NCBI GenBank assembly: GCA_012184525.1
Contig: WOFQ01000002.1
Location: 1,116,001-1,180,000, forward strand
DNA: 64,000 nucleotides
Direction of reading: 5' to 3'
Source of the DNA: Xenoacremonium recifei
Lineage: Eukaryota > Ascomycota > Sordariomycetes > Hypocreales > Nectriaceae
Shown in pieces: positions 22,251 to 33,544 of the stretch. Positions within the stretch are counted from its first letter, which is position 1. Each line of letters begins with the position of its first letter. The notes below the pieces were generated by a model. It had not been told where the DNA came from. It did no database searches and saw only the letters and a list, made by a program, of their open reading frames with translations. The position numbers were made by a program, and so were the translations under genes.

Positions 22251-24911
22251 ATGGCCGCGCAGTCGACGCTGCGACACACGGCCGCTGAAGATGCGCTGGC
22301 AGCCTTTATCGACAAGTGGACGACTCTGATCCGAGGCCGGCTGCGGAGGACATCTCGCACGACGCGCCTCCTCGCCGTGCTTGCGCTTGCCAGCTCCATC
22401 ATCCTCAGCGCAGAGGGCGGCCGACGCTGGTGGCGGCGACGACGACACGAGCGGGAACAGGGTCGCAAGCTGGTGCGGACGAACTCGTGGCTGCACAATA
22501 AGGATGGTTCGCGCACGATTTACGTCCCGTACAAGGACGGCACCACCAAAGTCGTCATTAACACCACCAAGCCGCTTACCTTCGAGGCCCATCGCCGCCT
22601 GTTCCTCAACCCGCCGCGGGTGTCTGGCCTCGGCGATGGCGTTGTCCCCTCAGCGCAGACGAAGCCCGGCCTGAATCTGGCGTTCCTACACCAGTTCTTG
22701 AGTCTCATGAGCATCATGATCCCGCGGTGGTCCAGCAAAGAGGCTGGTTTGCTGCTCAGCCACGGCATCTTCTTGATGCTGCGGACATACCTCTCACTGG
22801 TCGTCGCTCGGCTAGATGGCGAGATTGTCCGTGATCTGGTTGCCGGCAATGGCAAAATGTTTCTTTGGGGAATTGCCAAGGTAATTATTTAATGTCCATT
22901 TCCGAGTTATGGCAAGTAAGAACTGACAGACTCTCAGTGGTGTGGCTTGGGTGGATTCGCGTCTTACACCAATGCCATGATCAAGTTCCTCGAGTCCAAA
23001 GTCTCCATCGCCTTCCGAACGCGCCTCACCCGCTACATACACGATCTCTACCTTAACGATAACCTCAATTACTACAAACTCTCGAATCTCGATGGTGGTG
23101 TAGGCCAGGGAGCAGACCAATTCATCACACAAGACCTCACGCTGTTCTGCGCAGCCGCCTCAAATATCTACTCGTCGCTAGGCAAGCCATTTGTCGATCT
23201 ATGTGTCTTCAACTACCAACTATACCGTTCGCTTGGGCCCTTGGCTCTTACTGGGCTGCTGAGCAACTACTTCTTGACGGCTAGCATTCTACGCAAGCTG
23301 TCCCCGCCGTTCGGAAAGCTCAAGGCCGTCGAGGGCCGGAAAGAGGGAGATTTCCGAAGCTTACACGCCCGACTTATCGCGAATGCTGAAGAGGTGGCCT
23401 TTTACGGTGGTGCCGACATGGAAAAGACCTTCCTGAACCGGGAGTTCAAGTCTTTGAAGAACTGGATGGAAGGTATTTACATGCTCAAGATTCGGTACAA
23501 CATCCTCGAGGACTTTATTCTCAAGTATAGCTGGAGTGCCTATGGGTACCTCCTGTCGTCACTTCCAGTCTTCCTCCCGGCCTGGGGTGGTGTCGGAGGC
23601 GCCGCAGAGATGAAGGACGGCGGCGAGCGCGGGGGCAGGGAGCGCAACCGCATGAAGGACTTCATCACCAATAAGCGGCTGATGCTCTCGCTTGCGGATG
23701 CTGGAGGCCGCATGATGTACTCGATCAAAGACCTGTCGGAGCTGGCGGGATACACCAGCCGTGTCTACACGCTCATCTCGACGTTGCATCGCGTTCACGC
23801 CAACGCATACTACGTCCGCAGCGGACAAAACGAACTTTATTCACTGTCCGATGTGCAGGGAACTATCCAGAAGGGCTTTGATGGCGTTCGGTTTGAGCAC
23901 GTTCCTGTTGTTGCTCCCGGTCTCTGGCCTCAGGGTGGCGAGGAGCTACTCGAGTCGCTCTCCATGATTGTCCGCAGTGGTGAGCATCTACTGGTAAGTT
24001 ACTAGCCCAACATGAACGACCGCTGGTCGCATCACGCGTTTTCCGTACTGACCGCCATCAGATATCTGGGCCCAACGGGGTGGGGAAGAGTGCGATATCT
24101 CGAATCCTAGCTGGGCTGTGGCCGGTGTACCGCGGCCTCGTGAGCCGGCCGAAGGACATGGGCCAAGATGGCATCATGTTTTTGCCGCAGCGGCCGTACC
24201 TCAGTCCGGGCACGCTCCGGGACCAGGTCATCTATCCGGACGGGCACGTGGACATGCGGGAGAAGCGTAAGTCTGAGGACGACCTGCACAGCGTGTTGGA
24301 GGCGGCGCGGTTAGGATACCTGCCGGACCGTGAGGGCGGCTGGGACACACGCAAAGAGTGGAAGGACGTGCTAAGCGGCGGCGAGAAGCAGCGCATGGGA
24401 TTTGCGCGGCTGCTGTACCATGAGCCGCAGTATGCCATCATCGACGAGGGCACCAGCGCGGTGTCGAGCGACGTCGAGGGGCTGCTGTACGAGACGTGCA
24501 AGGAGCGCGGCATCAGTAAGTTTTTGACATCCTCTCACAAGCCATCCATCTCATGCTCACCCAACCACAGCACTCATCACCATCTCCACGCGAGCCTCAC
24601 TCAAGAAATACCACACCTTCAACCTGATGCTCGGCCTGGGCGACGCGGGCGACGAGTGGGAATTCGAGCGCATCGGCACGGAGCGCGAGAAGATGCAGGT
24701 CGAGAAAGAGCTACACGATCTGCGCGACCGCCTAGCCCAGGTCGACGAGTGGACGCGGCGGCGCGACGAGATCGAGGCCGAGCTGGCGGCCGTGTGGACG
24801 GACCAGGGCGAGGTTCTAGAAGCGCCGGCGGATGCCATGGCCTCGTCTGAGGAGGCGGTCGTGGTCAGTGAGCCGGAGGGCAGTCAGCAGATGGTTGAGG
24901 CGTCAGGATAA
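22251..24911 (+). CDS. Peroxisomal ABCD-family half-transporter (very-long-chain fatty acid / acyl-CoA import)
   Basis: Four exons: 22251-22880, 22938-23993, 24062-24515 and 24571-24911, giving 826 aa. The N-terminus has a hydrophobic segment (about 41-57) and a basic WWRRRRHER patch. The transmembrane domain runs to about 360 and includes the ABCD EAA-like stretch with ADQFITQD near 269-276. The nucleotide-binding domain has Walker A GPNGVGKS at 565-572, the signature LSGGEKQ at 666-672, and Walker B YAIIDEGTSA near 686-695. A coiled acidic C-terminus follows. This matches Pxa1/Pxa2 (ALDP) half-transporters, which dimerise in the peroxisomal membrane to deliver long-chain acyl-CoAs to beta-oxidation. 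I cannot decide between the Pxa1 and Pxa2 lineages. Confidence 0.93.
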
Positions 24912-25369
24912 GACGCGTCTGTGCTGTTGTATGAATAGAACGTAGATGTGTGCCAGTATCGTATACGGAGTACAAGGTGGCGGCAATGCCCAATATCAAA
25001 CAAAGAAGTTTCCATCCAGCCACCTCGCATCCTGTTGAAGTGACTTCCTTGTCGTCCAGCTCGCCTCAGCGACGCCACATCCAGCCGCTCACCAATCACA
25101 CCTCCCGCGGCGTCGAGCTATCGACGGGCGAGCAGGACGCTACCTTAGGGCTGGCGATCGCCTGGCTCAGCTCAAGCCGAGGTGGTTGCATCATGAAAAG
25201 GAGGGGGGATTTCAGCCCAATCTGCGAGAAAACTTGCCGTTGCCATTATCCCTCCTCCTCAAGTCTCGGTTGGCGAGCTGTGAGCGAGTCTTGGGTACTA
25301 TCGCAGCCGTCGCTTCATCTACACGCGGGACGATGATATAACAGCTCAGCTCCCTCACTCGGCATCGCA
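24912..25369. other. Intergenic region
   Basis: A 458-bp gap between two same-strand genes. It has a TACGGAGTA motif near 24963-24971. No gene is seen. Confidence 0.5.
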
Positions 25370-26375
25370 ATGGCACATCGCACCCACAACCACCGACCAT
25401 CCTCCTCTGCGCGCTCCCTCCCGCCCATCGCCGAAGACGAAATTACACAGTCGCCGTCGCCGCCGCTGCGCATCCCGCCCAAGTCGCCGCGGCGCGGCCT
25501 GCCTCCGCCGTATGTGCCGACGCTGCACCCGCCGCCGAGCTACAAGGAAGTCGGCGGGCGGATTGGCGGTGGTGATGAGAAGAGAGATGCTTATGCTTTA
25601 GGAGGAGGCTGGGATCGTAGGAGGTGGTGCGCGGTGTTGGGGGTTGCGACGGTGGTTTTGGTGGTGGTGATGGTGATTGGGTTGGGAGTTGGGCTGGGGG
25701 TTGGGTTGAAGAAGTCGTGAGTACTCTCTCAAGCTACTGAGTCGAGAATATCTTGGTCAACTCACTTATCTCAGGCATCATTCCTCCTCCTCTTCCGACG
25801 ACCGTGTCTCTGCGCCTGCACCGAGCTTCCCCGCTGGATCTTTCACCTTCAACACCACGCTCCAAAACGTCTCAACAGCATGCACCTCCAACGCCGCCAC
25901 CTGGCGCTGCTACCCCTACGCCATAGCCCAGCCCGCCGTCTTCTTCTGGATTATCAGCACTTCAAACAGCGGCTACAGCATCTCATCCACCGACAACCCG
26001 TTCGCGCCATCTTTCGCCAACCTGACACTCGACGCCGTAGCGCAGGGCCAATATGTCTTCAGCTTCGGCATGAACCGCACTGTAGTCCCAGGCTCGGCGC
26101 TGACGAGCGATAACAGCGCTGCGACGTGTGTTTTTTTGGACACGACGTTTCGCGGCACGCTGTGGACGAGTAAGCTGGGGGCGGAGGAGACGGTGGATGA
26201 TGAAGGGGATGGGGGCACGTTTGCGGCCTGGCCGGGAGATGTGCAGGTTGAGCAGTATGTGACGGGAGGGAGTGTCGAATGTACGGACGCAGAAGGGAAT
26301 ACTATTGCGAGTGTGACGGCGGAGGATGGGGAGTGTCAGTGCGGCTATGCCAGCTATCAGGAGGCATTGCAGTAA
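25370..26375 (+). CDS. Single-pass membrane protein with extracellular-type domain, unknown function
   Basis: Two exons, 25370-25716 and 25775-26375, giving 315 aa. The first 80 residues are Pro/Arg-rich and presumably cytosolic, with PPPYVP and PPPSYKEV motifs. One strong transmembrane helix follows (about 88-112, VLGVATVVLVVVMVIGLGVGLGVGL), then a short Ser-rich linker. The roughly 195-residue outer domain contains FTFNTTLQNVSTACTSNAATWRCYPY, NRT and other N-glycosylation sequons, and several cysteines including ECQCGY near the end. This type II arrangement (cytosolic proline-rich tail, single helix, Cys-containing ectodomain) is common in Pezizomycotina hypothetical proteins, some of which carry automatic Tat-signal labels. 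I recognise no characterised domain. Confidence 0.75.
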
Positions 26376-26732
26376 CCAAGAGGTGGGTTGTGATGGAATT
26401 CTTTGGTCCGGCGTTTCGTATGGTTATTCTGGGAATGTAATGAGAGTAGTGTGAAGTGTAGACTAGTATACGAAAGGAACTGATGATACCCATGAAGTTG
26501 TTTGATACTCTCATTGGAAAACTCACTTTACGTACGGATATAGGATATAACTACGGAGTACCTACATACCTATATCAACACAGACCCATGAAACCCAAAA
26601 CGAATAACCCCTTAAAACCTAACTTTAATCCAAAGCCGTTTACGCCAAAGTTAATTCCAACCACCCCTGAACACAATCCACTACTCAACCTCGCCATCCC
26701 TTGAGAGCCCTCCCTCCATACAAGCCACACAC
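26376..26732. other. Convergent intergenic region
   Basis: This is 357 bp between the 3' ends of the membrane-protein gene and the kinase-like gene. It is AT-rich with a TACGGAGTACCTACATACC stretch near 26551. No gene is supported. Confidence 0.5.
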
Positions 26733-29700
26733 CTACAAAGTCATCGTCGTATCCCCCTCAAAATCCAACTCCGGCCCCTCTACAAACCCCCTCCCCATCC
26801 ACGACTGCAACGCCAACCCCCTCAACGCCACATTCTGCACCGCCACCGGCATATCATCAAACTTCCGCTCAACATACATCTCCACCTTGTTCGCGCGCAG
26901 CCGCCTGGCCTCCGTCGCTGGCAGGTGCTTGGTCGTGGCGACGCGGCGGAGCACCGTGTTGGTAGCTCGTCGACGCTGGCTCTTGGTGCGCGCTTCGGCG
27001 GTCCGGTTGGTGGCGGAGCGGCGGTGGGCGGCGTAGCCGGGGGAATTGTGTTTGCGTTGGGGGCGGGTATCGACGAAGGGGTCGTCGAGTTGGGAGTTTT
27101 CTACCCAGGACATTGGGGAACCGGAGGAGGCGGAAGCAACTTCCTTCCCATCACGTCGCTTCTTCGGGCTAGGTGTCTTGGGTTGGAGCACTCTGGGGTT
27201 TGAAGGGTTGGGTGTCGGCACTTTGGGGTTCTCTTTGTCTTCGGGGTCCTCGTATATGCGAAGCTCCCCATTGTCACCTTCAACCCACTGGGGCTCACCA
27301 AGGTCGTCTGGCGGTGGTGACAGAGGGGGACTTTCATCCTCCCAACTCTCTGGGCCAGAGTCCTTGTCTTCCTCCTCGGATTCTACCTCTTCAAGGTCGC
27401 CTCGCACCCAAGTTGTTGCTGGCGTGTAACCGACATCACCCTCACCCAAGCTCGAAGCACTGATCTCAGCCTGAGTATCATCGTAGTAGTCCTCGTCCTC
27501 ATCCTCATACACACCAAGGTTTCGATTCATGTAGCCTGATGAATCGGGCTCGGCCGAGTATCGAGCTTGCCACTGCTGGCCTTGCGCAGGAGGAGCACCT
27601 TGTCCTTGTGCTGGAGGTCCCTGGCCTTGTGCTGGAGGTGCTTGACCTTGTGCTGGAGGTGCTTGACCTTGTGCTGGAGGTGCCTGTCCCCGCGCTTCAG
27701 CTGCTAATCTCTGCGCGCCAGCGAAAGCCCTAGCCCTGGCACTTTTAGTCGGTTCCCCTTGGAGAAAAGCTACAGCAGACGCCATTTCAGGCATCATGGG
27801 CCGGCGTGTCAAAGGCGTAGGTTTCTTAGCTGGGGGCTGTTGTCCTTGCTCAGGTGGAGCTGCATGTCTCTTGCTACCCGAACGAGGCTCCGGAGCAGCA
27901 GCGGGAGGAGCGAGAAGACCGGGAGCTGCTTGGGGACGAGCTGGGGGGGCTTGAGGAGGCCCTTGAGCCCCCCGCCTTAAATGGGGAAGCACTTGACCCT
28001 GAGGAGGACCCTGGGGAGGCCCTTGAGGAGGCCCTTGAGGAGGCGCCTGAGGAGGAGCTTGGGGGGGAGGCTGGATCAGGGGCGGAGCTGGAGGAGCCCA
28101 TCCGTAGGCCACTCCCTGACGTCGAGCAATAGGATATGGCGGGAATGCAGCCAAGGGGTTGGGCAGGCCCTGGCCTTGACCTTGGCCTTGACCTTGACCA
28201 CGACCTTGACCACGACCCTGCCCTTGGCGTGGAGGTGCTTGGCTTGGACGAGGCCGACGTCGAGGTGCACTGGTTGGAAGAGGTCGACGAGGAGGTGCTT
28301 GGCCTGGAGGGGCCTGACCTGGAGGTGCTTGACCTGGAGGTGCTTGAGTAAAAGGTGCCGTTTCTTCTCCCGGGGGTGGTTTAGTAAAAGGTGCCGTTTC
28401 TTCTCCCTCGGGTGGTTTAGTATTAGGTTGTGTCTCTTCCCCCGGCGGTACTTGAGGCTTCAACGCCGGCATATTCCACTGCGGCTTCGTAACATTCACC
28501 CCTCCCATCTCGACATCCACCGCAGCCTCCACGAGCGGCGGCACAGTCTGCGGCCTAGTCACCTTCCGCCACCACTCGGTTGTAGGCTTTTTCCATTTCG
28601 TCGCCTGCTTGTTCCTCATAACAGAGTAGGTAGCGGACAGGAGAGTCGTGATCTGCGGACGGTCGTATGGCCTTTCTTGACAGCAGCTGGCGACCATGTC
28701 GCGCAGGATAGGATCAATAAGTCCTGCCTCTTGGTGCTCCCACATTCGCCATGAATAGGTCCTGATTTTGGTGTGGTTGTCTGAGAGCATTACTTCCTTG
28801 GCGCGGAAGGGGTGACGAACCCACTGGTTCGTGATGACGCTCTCCATCTGCCACGGGATTAGTTCAATGATACATGGATCGCCTTTGAGGGAGTGCTTAC
28901 TAGACTGCCGATGCGGAAGATATTCGTCCATCGGCCATAACGACCAGCAATTGGTAGTCCTTGTGTGAGATCTGCCCCCACGAAGCCGACAGGGTCATTA
29001 AAGTTGATGTCCAACACATCCCATCCTATGGTCGCTTGTTCCTGTGTCCATTCAGTATGTCTTTGCTGCCCAGGTTCAAGCGCTGATACGTACTGGTGTG
29101 ACTCTGTAAGTTTTTGGACAGGTCCTGTCGTTCCAGTAGGCAACAACATTGTAGTGTTGCCATTCTTCATCCATCTGCTTGGTCCAGCCTGGGTCGAAAT
29201 CATTGAGCTGCTTCATTTAGTCACAAATCTAACCTTGAGGGGTAGTTAAAATTACCATGAAAATAGGACCGTCGTGATAATCATCATAACCAACCAGAAC
29301 TGCACGTTGTCAGCATAGTCAACCTCAACTAATTTCGTTCCTTAACCTACTATTCTTCTCATCCAAATCGTGGAGGACATCATTCCACACCCTGGTCTGC
29401 TTGAGTTGATCCAGTCGGGCCACATATGCAGCGTGATCCTCGTTGTCGCCTCGCAGCCACTCCTCAAAATTTCCCATGCCTTTAGCCGTAAATTCGGGTT
29501 GAAAACAAACGACAGCAACTCCGTTGATAACTTTGAAGCATTAGCTGAGTGCGTTTGAAGAGATTGCGGGCCAGGAATATATATCGGCCAACTGGTGAAG
29601 ACTTACGGCATTCCCAAATATCCCACAGGGCTTTGTTTGGAGGTCGAAGCCTACGCGCTGATATCTTCCCCAAGATCGACTTCATGTCCCCCAGCTCGGC

Positions 29701-30321
29701 GAATTCCTGAGCCAGAAAGTTGCTGCCGATGGGGTGAAACCTGTTGCCATCATAGTGACCATCGGGCTCCTCGCCCTCCTCCTTTATTCTTTCTCGAATC
29801 TCTTGGGCCATGCGGTCCAGATAGATGAGGCTCATGGTGTGGTCATTCTCGCCATATCTCTCGTGGAAGCCACCCTCGTCCCGAGGATTGAAGTGCGCAT
29901 CCCCCTTGGCAGTCTTGATCACAAAGTGCTCCTCCGAGCCATCCTCGAAGGTCGCCACCCAGAGAGTGGCAACACCCAGCCCGCCTGCCGCGAGGACCCG
30001 TATAAACATAGTCTTGAACCCATCCCATTTCTTGCCTTCGAATTTCCTCTGGTGCGGCCGGGGGTCAATGGTCTCCCCTGGTCCCCTTGATTCCCTGTAG
30101 GGCAATATGACCTCATCTGTCTGCTTCGCCTGCTCTATCATAAAGGGGGATCGTATTCTGTCTACCCATTTTGATTCGAGTTCACTGGTGCCCCAGAAGC
30201 AGACTTCACGCTCGCCACGGTAGATGGCGGCCTGGAGGGTTTGATAATTTCGGAGTTCACGGAAGTCGTTGGGTGGTATAACGATACGGGCATCTTGAAT
30301 AACGTCGAGGTGGATGACCAT
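26733..30321 (-). CDS. Protein-kinase-like protein with long Pro/Gln/Gly repeat tail
   Basis: Six exons on the minus strand: 29607-30321, 29351-29530, 29256-29299, 29094-29207, 28901-29041 and 26733-28847, giving 1102 aa. Kinase-fold landmarks appear in order: a glycine-rich loop AAGGLGVATLW (about 111-121), VIK with Lys136, a hinge-like AQEFAELGD, a catalytic loop VLHDLDEKN with Asp293 and Asn298, DFD in place of DFG at 316-318, and TPEQAT in place of APE at 350-355. The late kinase block SCCQERPYDRP is also present. The His of HRD is replaced, so activity is uncertain. From about 490 the tail is low-complexity: PPGQA, GQGRGQG, PPQGPPQG and PPAQGQ repeats, then an acidic segment and a basic, more conserved-looking C-terminus. 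The start is the least certain part. Confidence 0.75.
27580..27690. repeat. 21-bp tandem repeat coding for (GQxPPAQ)n
   Basis: About five copies of a 21-bp unit sit inside the last exon of the kinase-like gene. On the minus strand they encode GQAPPAQ units. Copies differ by a few bases, so the array is old enough to have drifted. Confidence 0.8.
28000..28360. repeat. Further short tandem repeats in the kinase-like gene tail
   Basis: Three adjacent arrays are visible on the minus-strand coding sequence. PPQAPPQGPPQG units lie at about 28000-28075, GQGRGQGQG units at about 28160-28230, and PPGQA units at about 28290-28350. Each is imperfect and in frame with the coding exon. Confidence 0.7.
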
Positions 30322-31004
30322 GATGGGCAGCCGCGACTTTGAAACCGGGGAGCGGTGTATTTTCCATGCAATGAAGAATTCGAGTATTGGAAAATGAAAA
30401 TTGCCCCCTTTGATCGTAAAGCATCAAATATTCGTAGAAGTTGTCGAGGGGGGGCATACTTGATAGCCATATTTCATCCACTGGGAAGGGCTTTTGTCCT
30501 ACAAAGAACCTCATGCTAGACCTACGATTCGGGCCTCAGACGGGCATCGTGCACTCCTTGGAACCGGAATGGGGAATTCAAGAACAAAGAGAGCTGGCTC
30601 CCTGGACAGCCATAATAGGGGACTGGGTGGTTTTCTTTGTCCAGCACTCGCTCGGACATGGAAAGGGTAACGTGCTAAATTTGGCCAGCTCAGCCAAGTT
30701 TCCGCCATCCTTTGACTGGTGCAAGAACAAAGCGAGGTTCCCTGAGAGAAACCACCTGAGGCTTCACTGGAATGCGAGAGCGGTCATGATCACTCGTGTG
30801 TAAGATGTATAGAATCCAAGGTGACAAGGAGAACGGGCCTCCGGGGCTGATGAGCCACAACGAGACGGGGCGACTCCGGCTCATGTACCCCGTCTAATGG
30901 TGGAACTTGCATCCCTCGGAAGGAAACAACGTGAGAGCTCCCGCATCTCAAGTCTCGGAAGCGTGTCTGAGAGGTCGAGATGGTCATTGACGTTGAAGGA
31001 GACA

Positions 31005-31038
31005 TTAGCCGCGTGTGGGGACCAGCCATTTAGGCTAA
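31005..31038. promoter_or_regulatory. Inverted pair of GGCTAA motifs (XlnR/Xyr1-like)
   Basis: TTAGCC at 31005-31010 faces GGCTAA at 31033-31038, and a further CTAGCC is at 31934-31939. GGCTAR/GGCTAAA is the published consensus of the fungal xylanolytic activator XlnR/Xyr1. The pair is about 1.3 kb upstream of the xylose reductase ATG. Six-base sites occur by chance, so this is only suggestive. Confidence 0.35.
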
Positions 31039-31670
31039 ATAGTCCTCGGCCCCAGCGAAAACGATATTCCCCACCAATCCAGCCCTCATCGACCTCAGCA
31101 TCGCGGCATGAACTGCCCATCCGCCACGATCCCAAACGAGGGATTCCCAGCAACCCATTATTGCGCGCGAGATTTAAAACGGACGGCACCACCACGTCAG
31201 CGCGACGCCCACCGGAGCTCCGGCGAGATCCAGCCCAGCCCAGCCCATCCGGTATCTGCTGGTCTGCCGCATCAATCACAGCGCAGCATCCATGGCCCCC
31301 GGGGAGCGTCGGCCTTGAGCCTTGTGGGGATAGCCGCAGTCCAGCGCGGGCTTGTGGTTAAACGCGCAAATGGCATTGCAGGATAAATGCATGCCAATCA
31401 GGGACCTGCGTCGGGACGGTGGGCTGGCGCTGTTTGGGGAACCGAATGTGGTCTTGTGAGAGACGTGGATGCTACCCTGTAGAATCAGGATGAAGGTCTT
31501 CTAGAACGGCCATGACGGCGGCTTGGATCTTGAATCTTGCAGGCCTGGCTTGGAGGGCATCTGATCTGTCGTATTTCAATTTTGACGCATGTTTCGCTAT
31601 CTTTCATTGCCGATTGGCGGCATTTGAGCTGGTAGGCTTCATATCTTCAACATCATGACTTGACCTAGGT

Positions 31671-31765
31671 GTACGAGTATCTCTCGTACTCAACTATAAA
31701 GAGTATAACTCCCAGGAGTAACAATACTTACTACCCCCTGTCGGATTAATTTGTACTCTTTATAA
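31671..31765. repeat. Stacked short inverted repeats
   Basis: TATAAAGAGTA at 31695-31705 is the perfect inverse of TACTCTTTATA at 31754-31764. Nested between them is ACTCC-CA-GGAGT at 31708-31719. Just outside is ACGAG/CTCGT near 31672-31687. Together they could form a branched hairpin or be the remnant of a small inverted-repeat element. Confidence 0.6.
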
Positions 31766-32309
31766 CCCGTAATCATTATTCTAACACCCGCCTCTCAAAC
31801 GGAGCCTCTCACAGTTCGAAACGGTATCATGGGTAAACCGGGTGAATTGGCCTTCACCCCCACCATACATGTACGCTGCCCCTCCAACGGCAATTCGCCC
31901 GACAGCATCCCGTCCCTCCTCGACACCTTTTCACTAGCCTCACGTCCTCGATGACAGCATAACCATAACCAAGAGGCCTGGCCCATGTGGGCTTTCATGG
32001 TGTCGGGCTATCAATCATGGCCAGCCAGGCCAGGCCTGCGCGTGTCATGCGGGCCTTGGTAGTTTTTTCCCCGTCTTAATTTACTCGGAGCTCAGTTGGC
32101 CGGCGGATTGGATTGGACTGGATTGCTGGCCTGACTGAAGCTGTTTGGGCCTGGGGATAAATACCTTAAGTACGACGTCGTCCCGTCATGATCCCCTCCT
32201 TCTGCTCTCTTCTCTCTTCCTCATTTTCTTCCTTCCTTCTACTCTCCCGTATTCCGACTCGCGCGCGTTGCTGAAACCTCTCCCTTTCACTTACATACCC
32301 TCCATCAAC

Positions 32310-33544
32310 ATGGCGGCCACGACTCCCATGATCAAGCTGAGCAGCGGCCACGACATGCCCCAGGTGGGCTTCGGCCTCTGGAAGGTCGACAACGCGACCT
32401 GCGCCGACACCATCTACAACGCCATCAAGGCCGGTTACCGTCTGTTCGATGGTGCTTGCGGTAAGTCATGGCTGGACGGCGAACTCATGACGAGACGTCC
32501 CACTCTAGAGCTGCCCCTCACCACCATCCGTGTCCCCGATTTACCCCTCCACGACATCATTCCAGCTCCCCTCATGGCTTTTCACATGAGGTCGCCACCA
32601 TTCAAAAAATTACCAAAAAATCACAGAAAAAGAGCCATTAGACTGATTATGCATTCCTCCAGACTACGGCAACGAGAAGGAGTGCGGTGACGGCATCTCC
32701 CGCGCCATCGCCGACGGCCTCGTCAAGCGCGAGGACCTCTTCATCGTCTCCAAGCTCTGGCAGACCTTCCACGACAAGGAGCGCGTTGAGCCCATCTGCC
32801 GCAAGCAGCTCGCCGACTGGCAGGTCGACTACTTCGACCTGTTCCTGATCCACTTCCCCGTCGCCCTCGAGTACGTCGACCCCTCGGTGCGCTACCCGCC
32901 CGGCTGGTTCTACGACGGCGAGAAGGAGATCCGCTGGAGCAAGGCCACCAACCAGGAGACCTGGGAGGCCATGGAGGCTCTCGTGGACGCTGGTCTCGCC
33001 AAGTCTATCGGTATCTCCAACTTCCAGGCTCAGGCTATCTATGACATGCTCAAGTATGCGCGCATCCGCCCCGCGACGCTCCAGGTTGAGCTGCACCCCT
33101 ACCTCCAGCAGGACGAGCTGCTGCGCCTCGCCAAGGCTGAGGGCATCGCCGTCACCGCCTACTCGTCCTTCGGCCCGACCGGTTTCATCGAGCTCGACAT
33201 GGACCGCGCCAAGTCGGCTTCGCCTCTCATGGAGCATGAGGTCTTCAAGGGCCTCGCTGAGAAGTACGGCAAGACTCCTGCCCAGGTGCTGCTCCGATGG
33301 GCTACCCAGCGTGGCCTCGCCGTCATCCCCAAGACTTCGCGCCCCGAGGTCATGGCCCAGAACCTTGACTGCTGCAGCTTTGACATTGCCGAGGAGGACA
33401 TGAAGCGCATCGCCAAGATGGACTTGAACATGAAGTTCAACCAGCCTACCAACGTGAGTTTTGGCCTTCCTCCTTTGTCTCGCCGCAACTTGCTAATATG
33501 TTATATAGTACTTCCCTACTGAGCAGCTTTGGATCTTCGGTTAA
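32310..33544 (+). CDS. xyl1: NAD(P)H-dependent D-xylose reductase
   Basis: Three exons: 32310-32460, 32663-33453 and 33509-33544, giving 325 aa. This is an aldo-keto reductase of the AKR2 type, with the full catalytic tetrad Asp47, Tyr52, Lys81 and His114 in the blocks RLFDGACDYGNE, VSKLW and FLIHFP. Xylose-reductase landmarks also seen are VRYPPGWFYDG, SIGISNFQ, LQVELHPYLQQ and the cofactor loop VIPKTSRPEVMAQN. The protein ends QLWIFG, encoded by a 36-nt last exon. It reduces D-xylose to xylitol, the first step of fungal pentose catabolism, in the cytosol. The first intron is unusually long for this window (202 nt). Regulation by an XlnR-type activator is expected from the family and fits the GGCTAA motifs upstream. 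Confidence 0.94.

Larger units (their letters stand above)
30322..32309. other. Intergenic region upstream of xylose reductase
   Basis: This is the divergent promoter zone of the kinase-like gene and xylose reductase. The part at 30322-30514 is open on the minus strand and may hold an extra 5' exon of the kinase-like gene. GGCTAA-type motifs lie near 31005-31038 and 31934-31939, and stacked inverted repeats lie at 31671-31765. A TATA-like GATAAATA is at 32156-32163, about 150 bp before the ATG. Confidence 0.55.

Noticed and set aside
27981..28754. 257-aa plus-strand frame rich in Arg and Leu
   Set aside because: Antisense of the repeat-rich exon of the kinase-like gene. Its apparent repeats derive from the coding-strand tandem arrays.
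32647..33237. 196-aa minus-strand frame
   Set aside because: Antisense of the main xylose reductase exon in GC-biased DNA.
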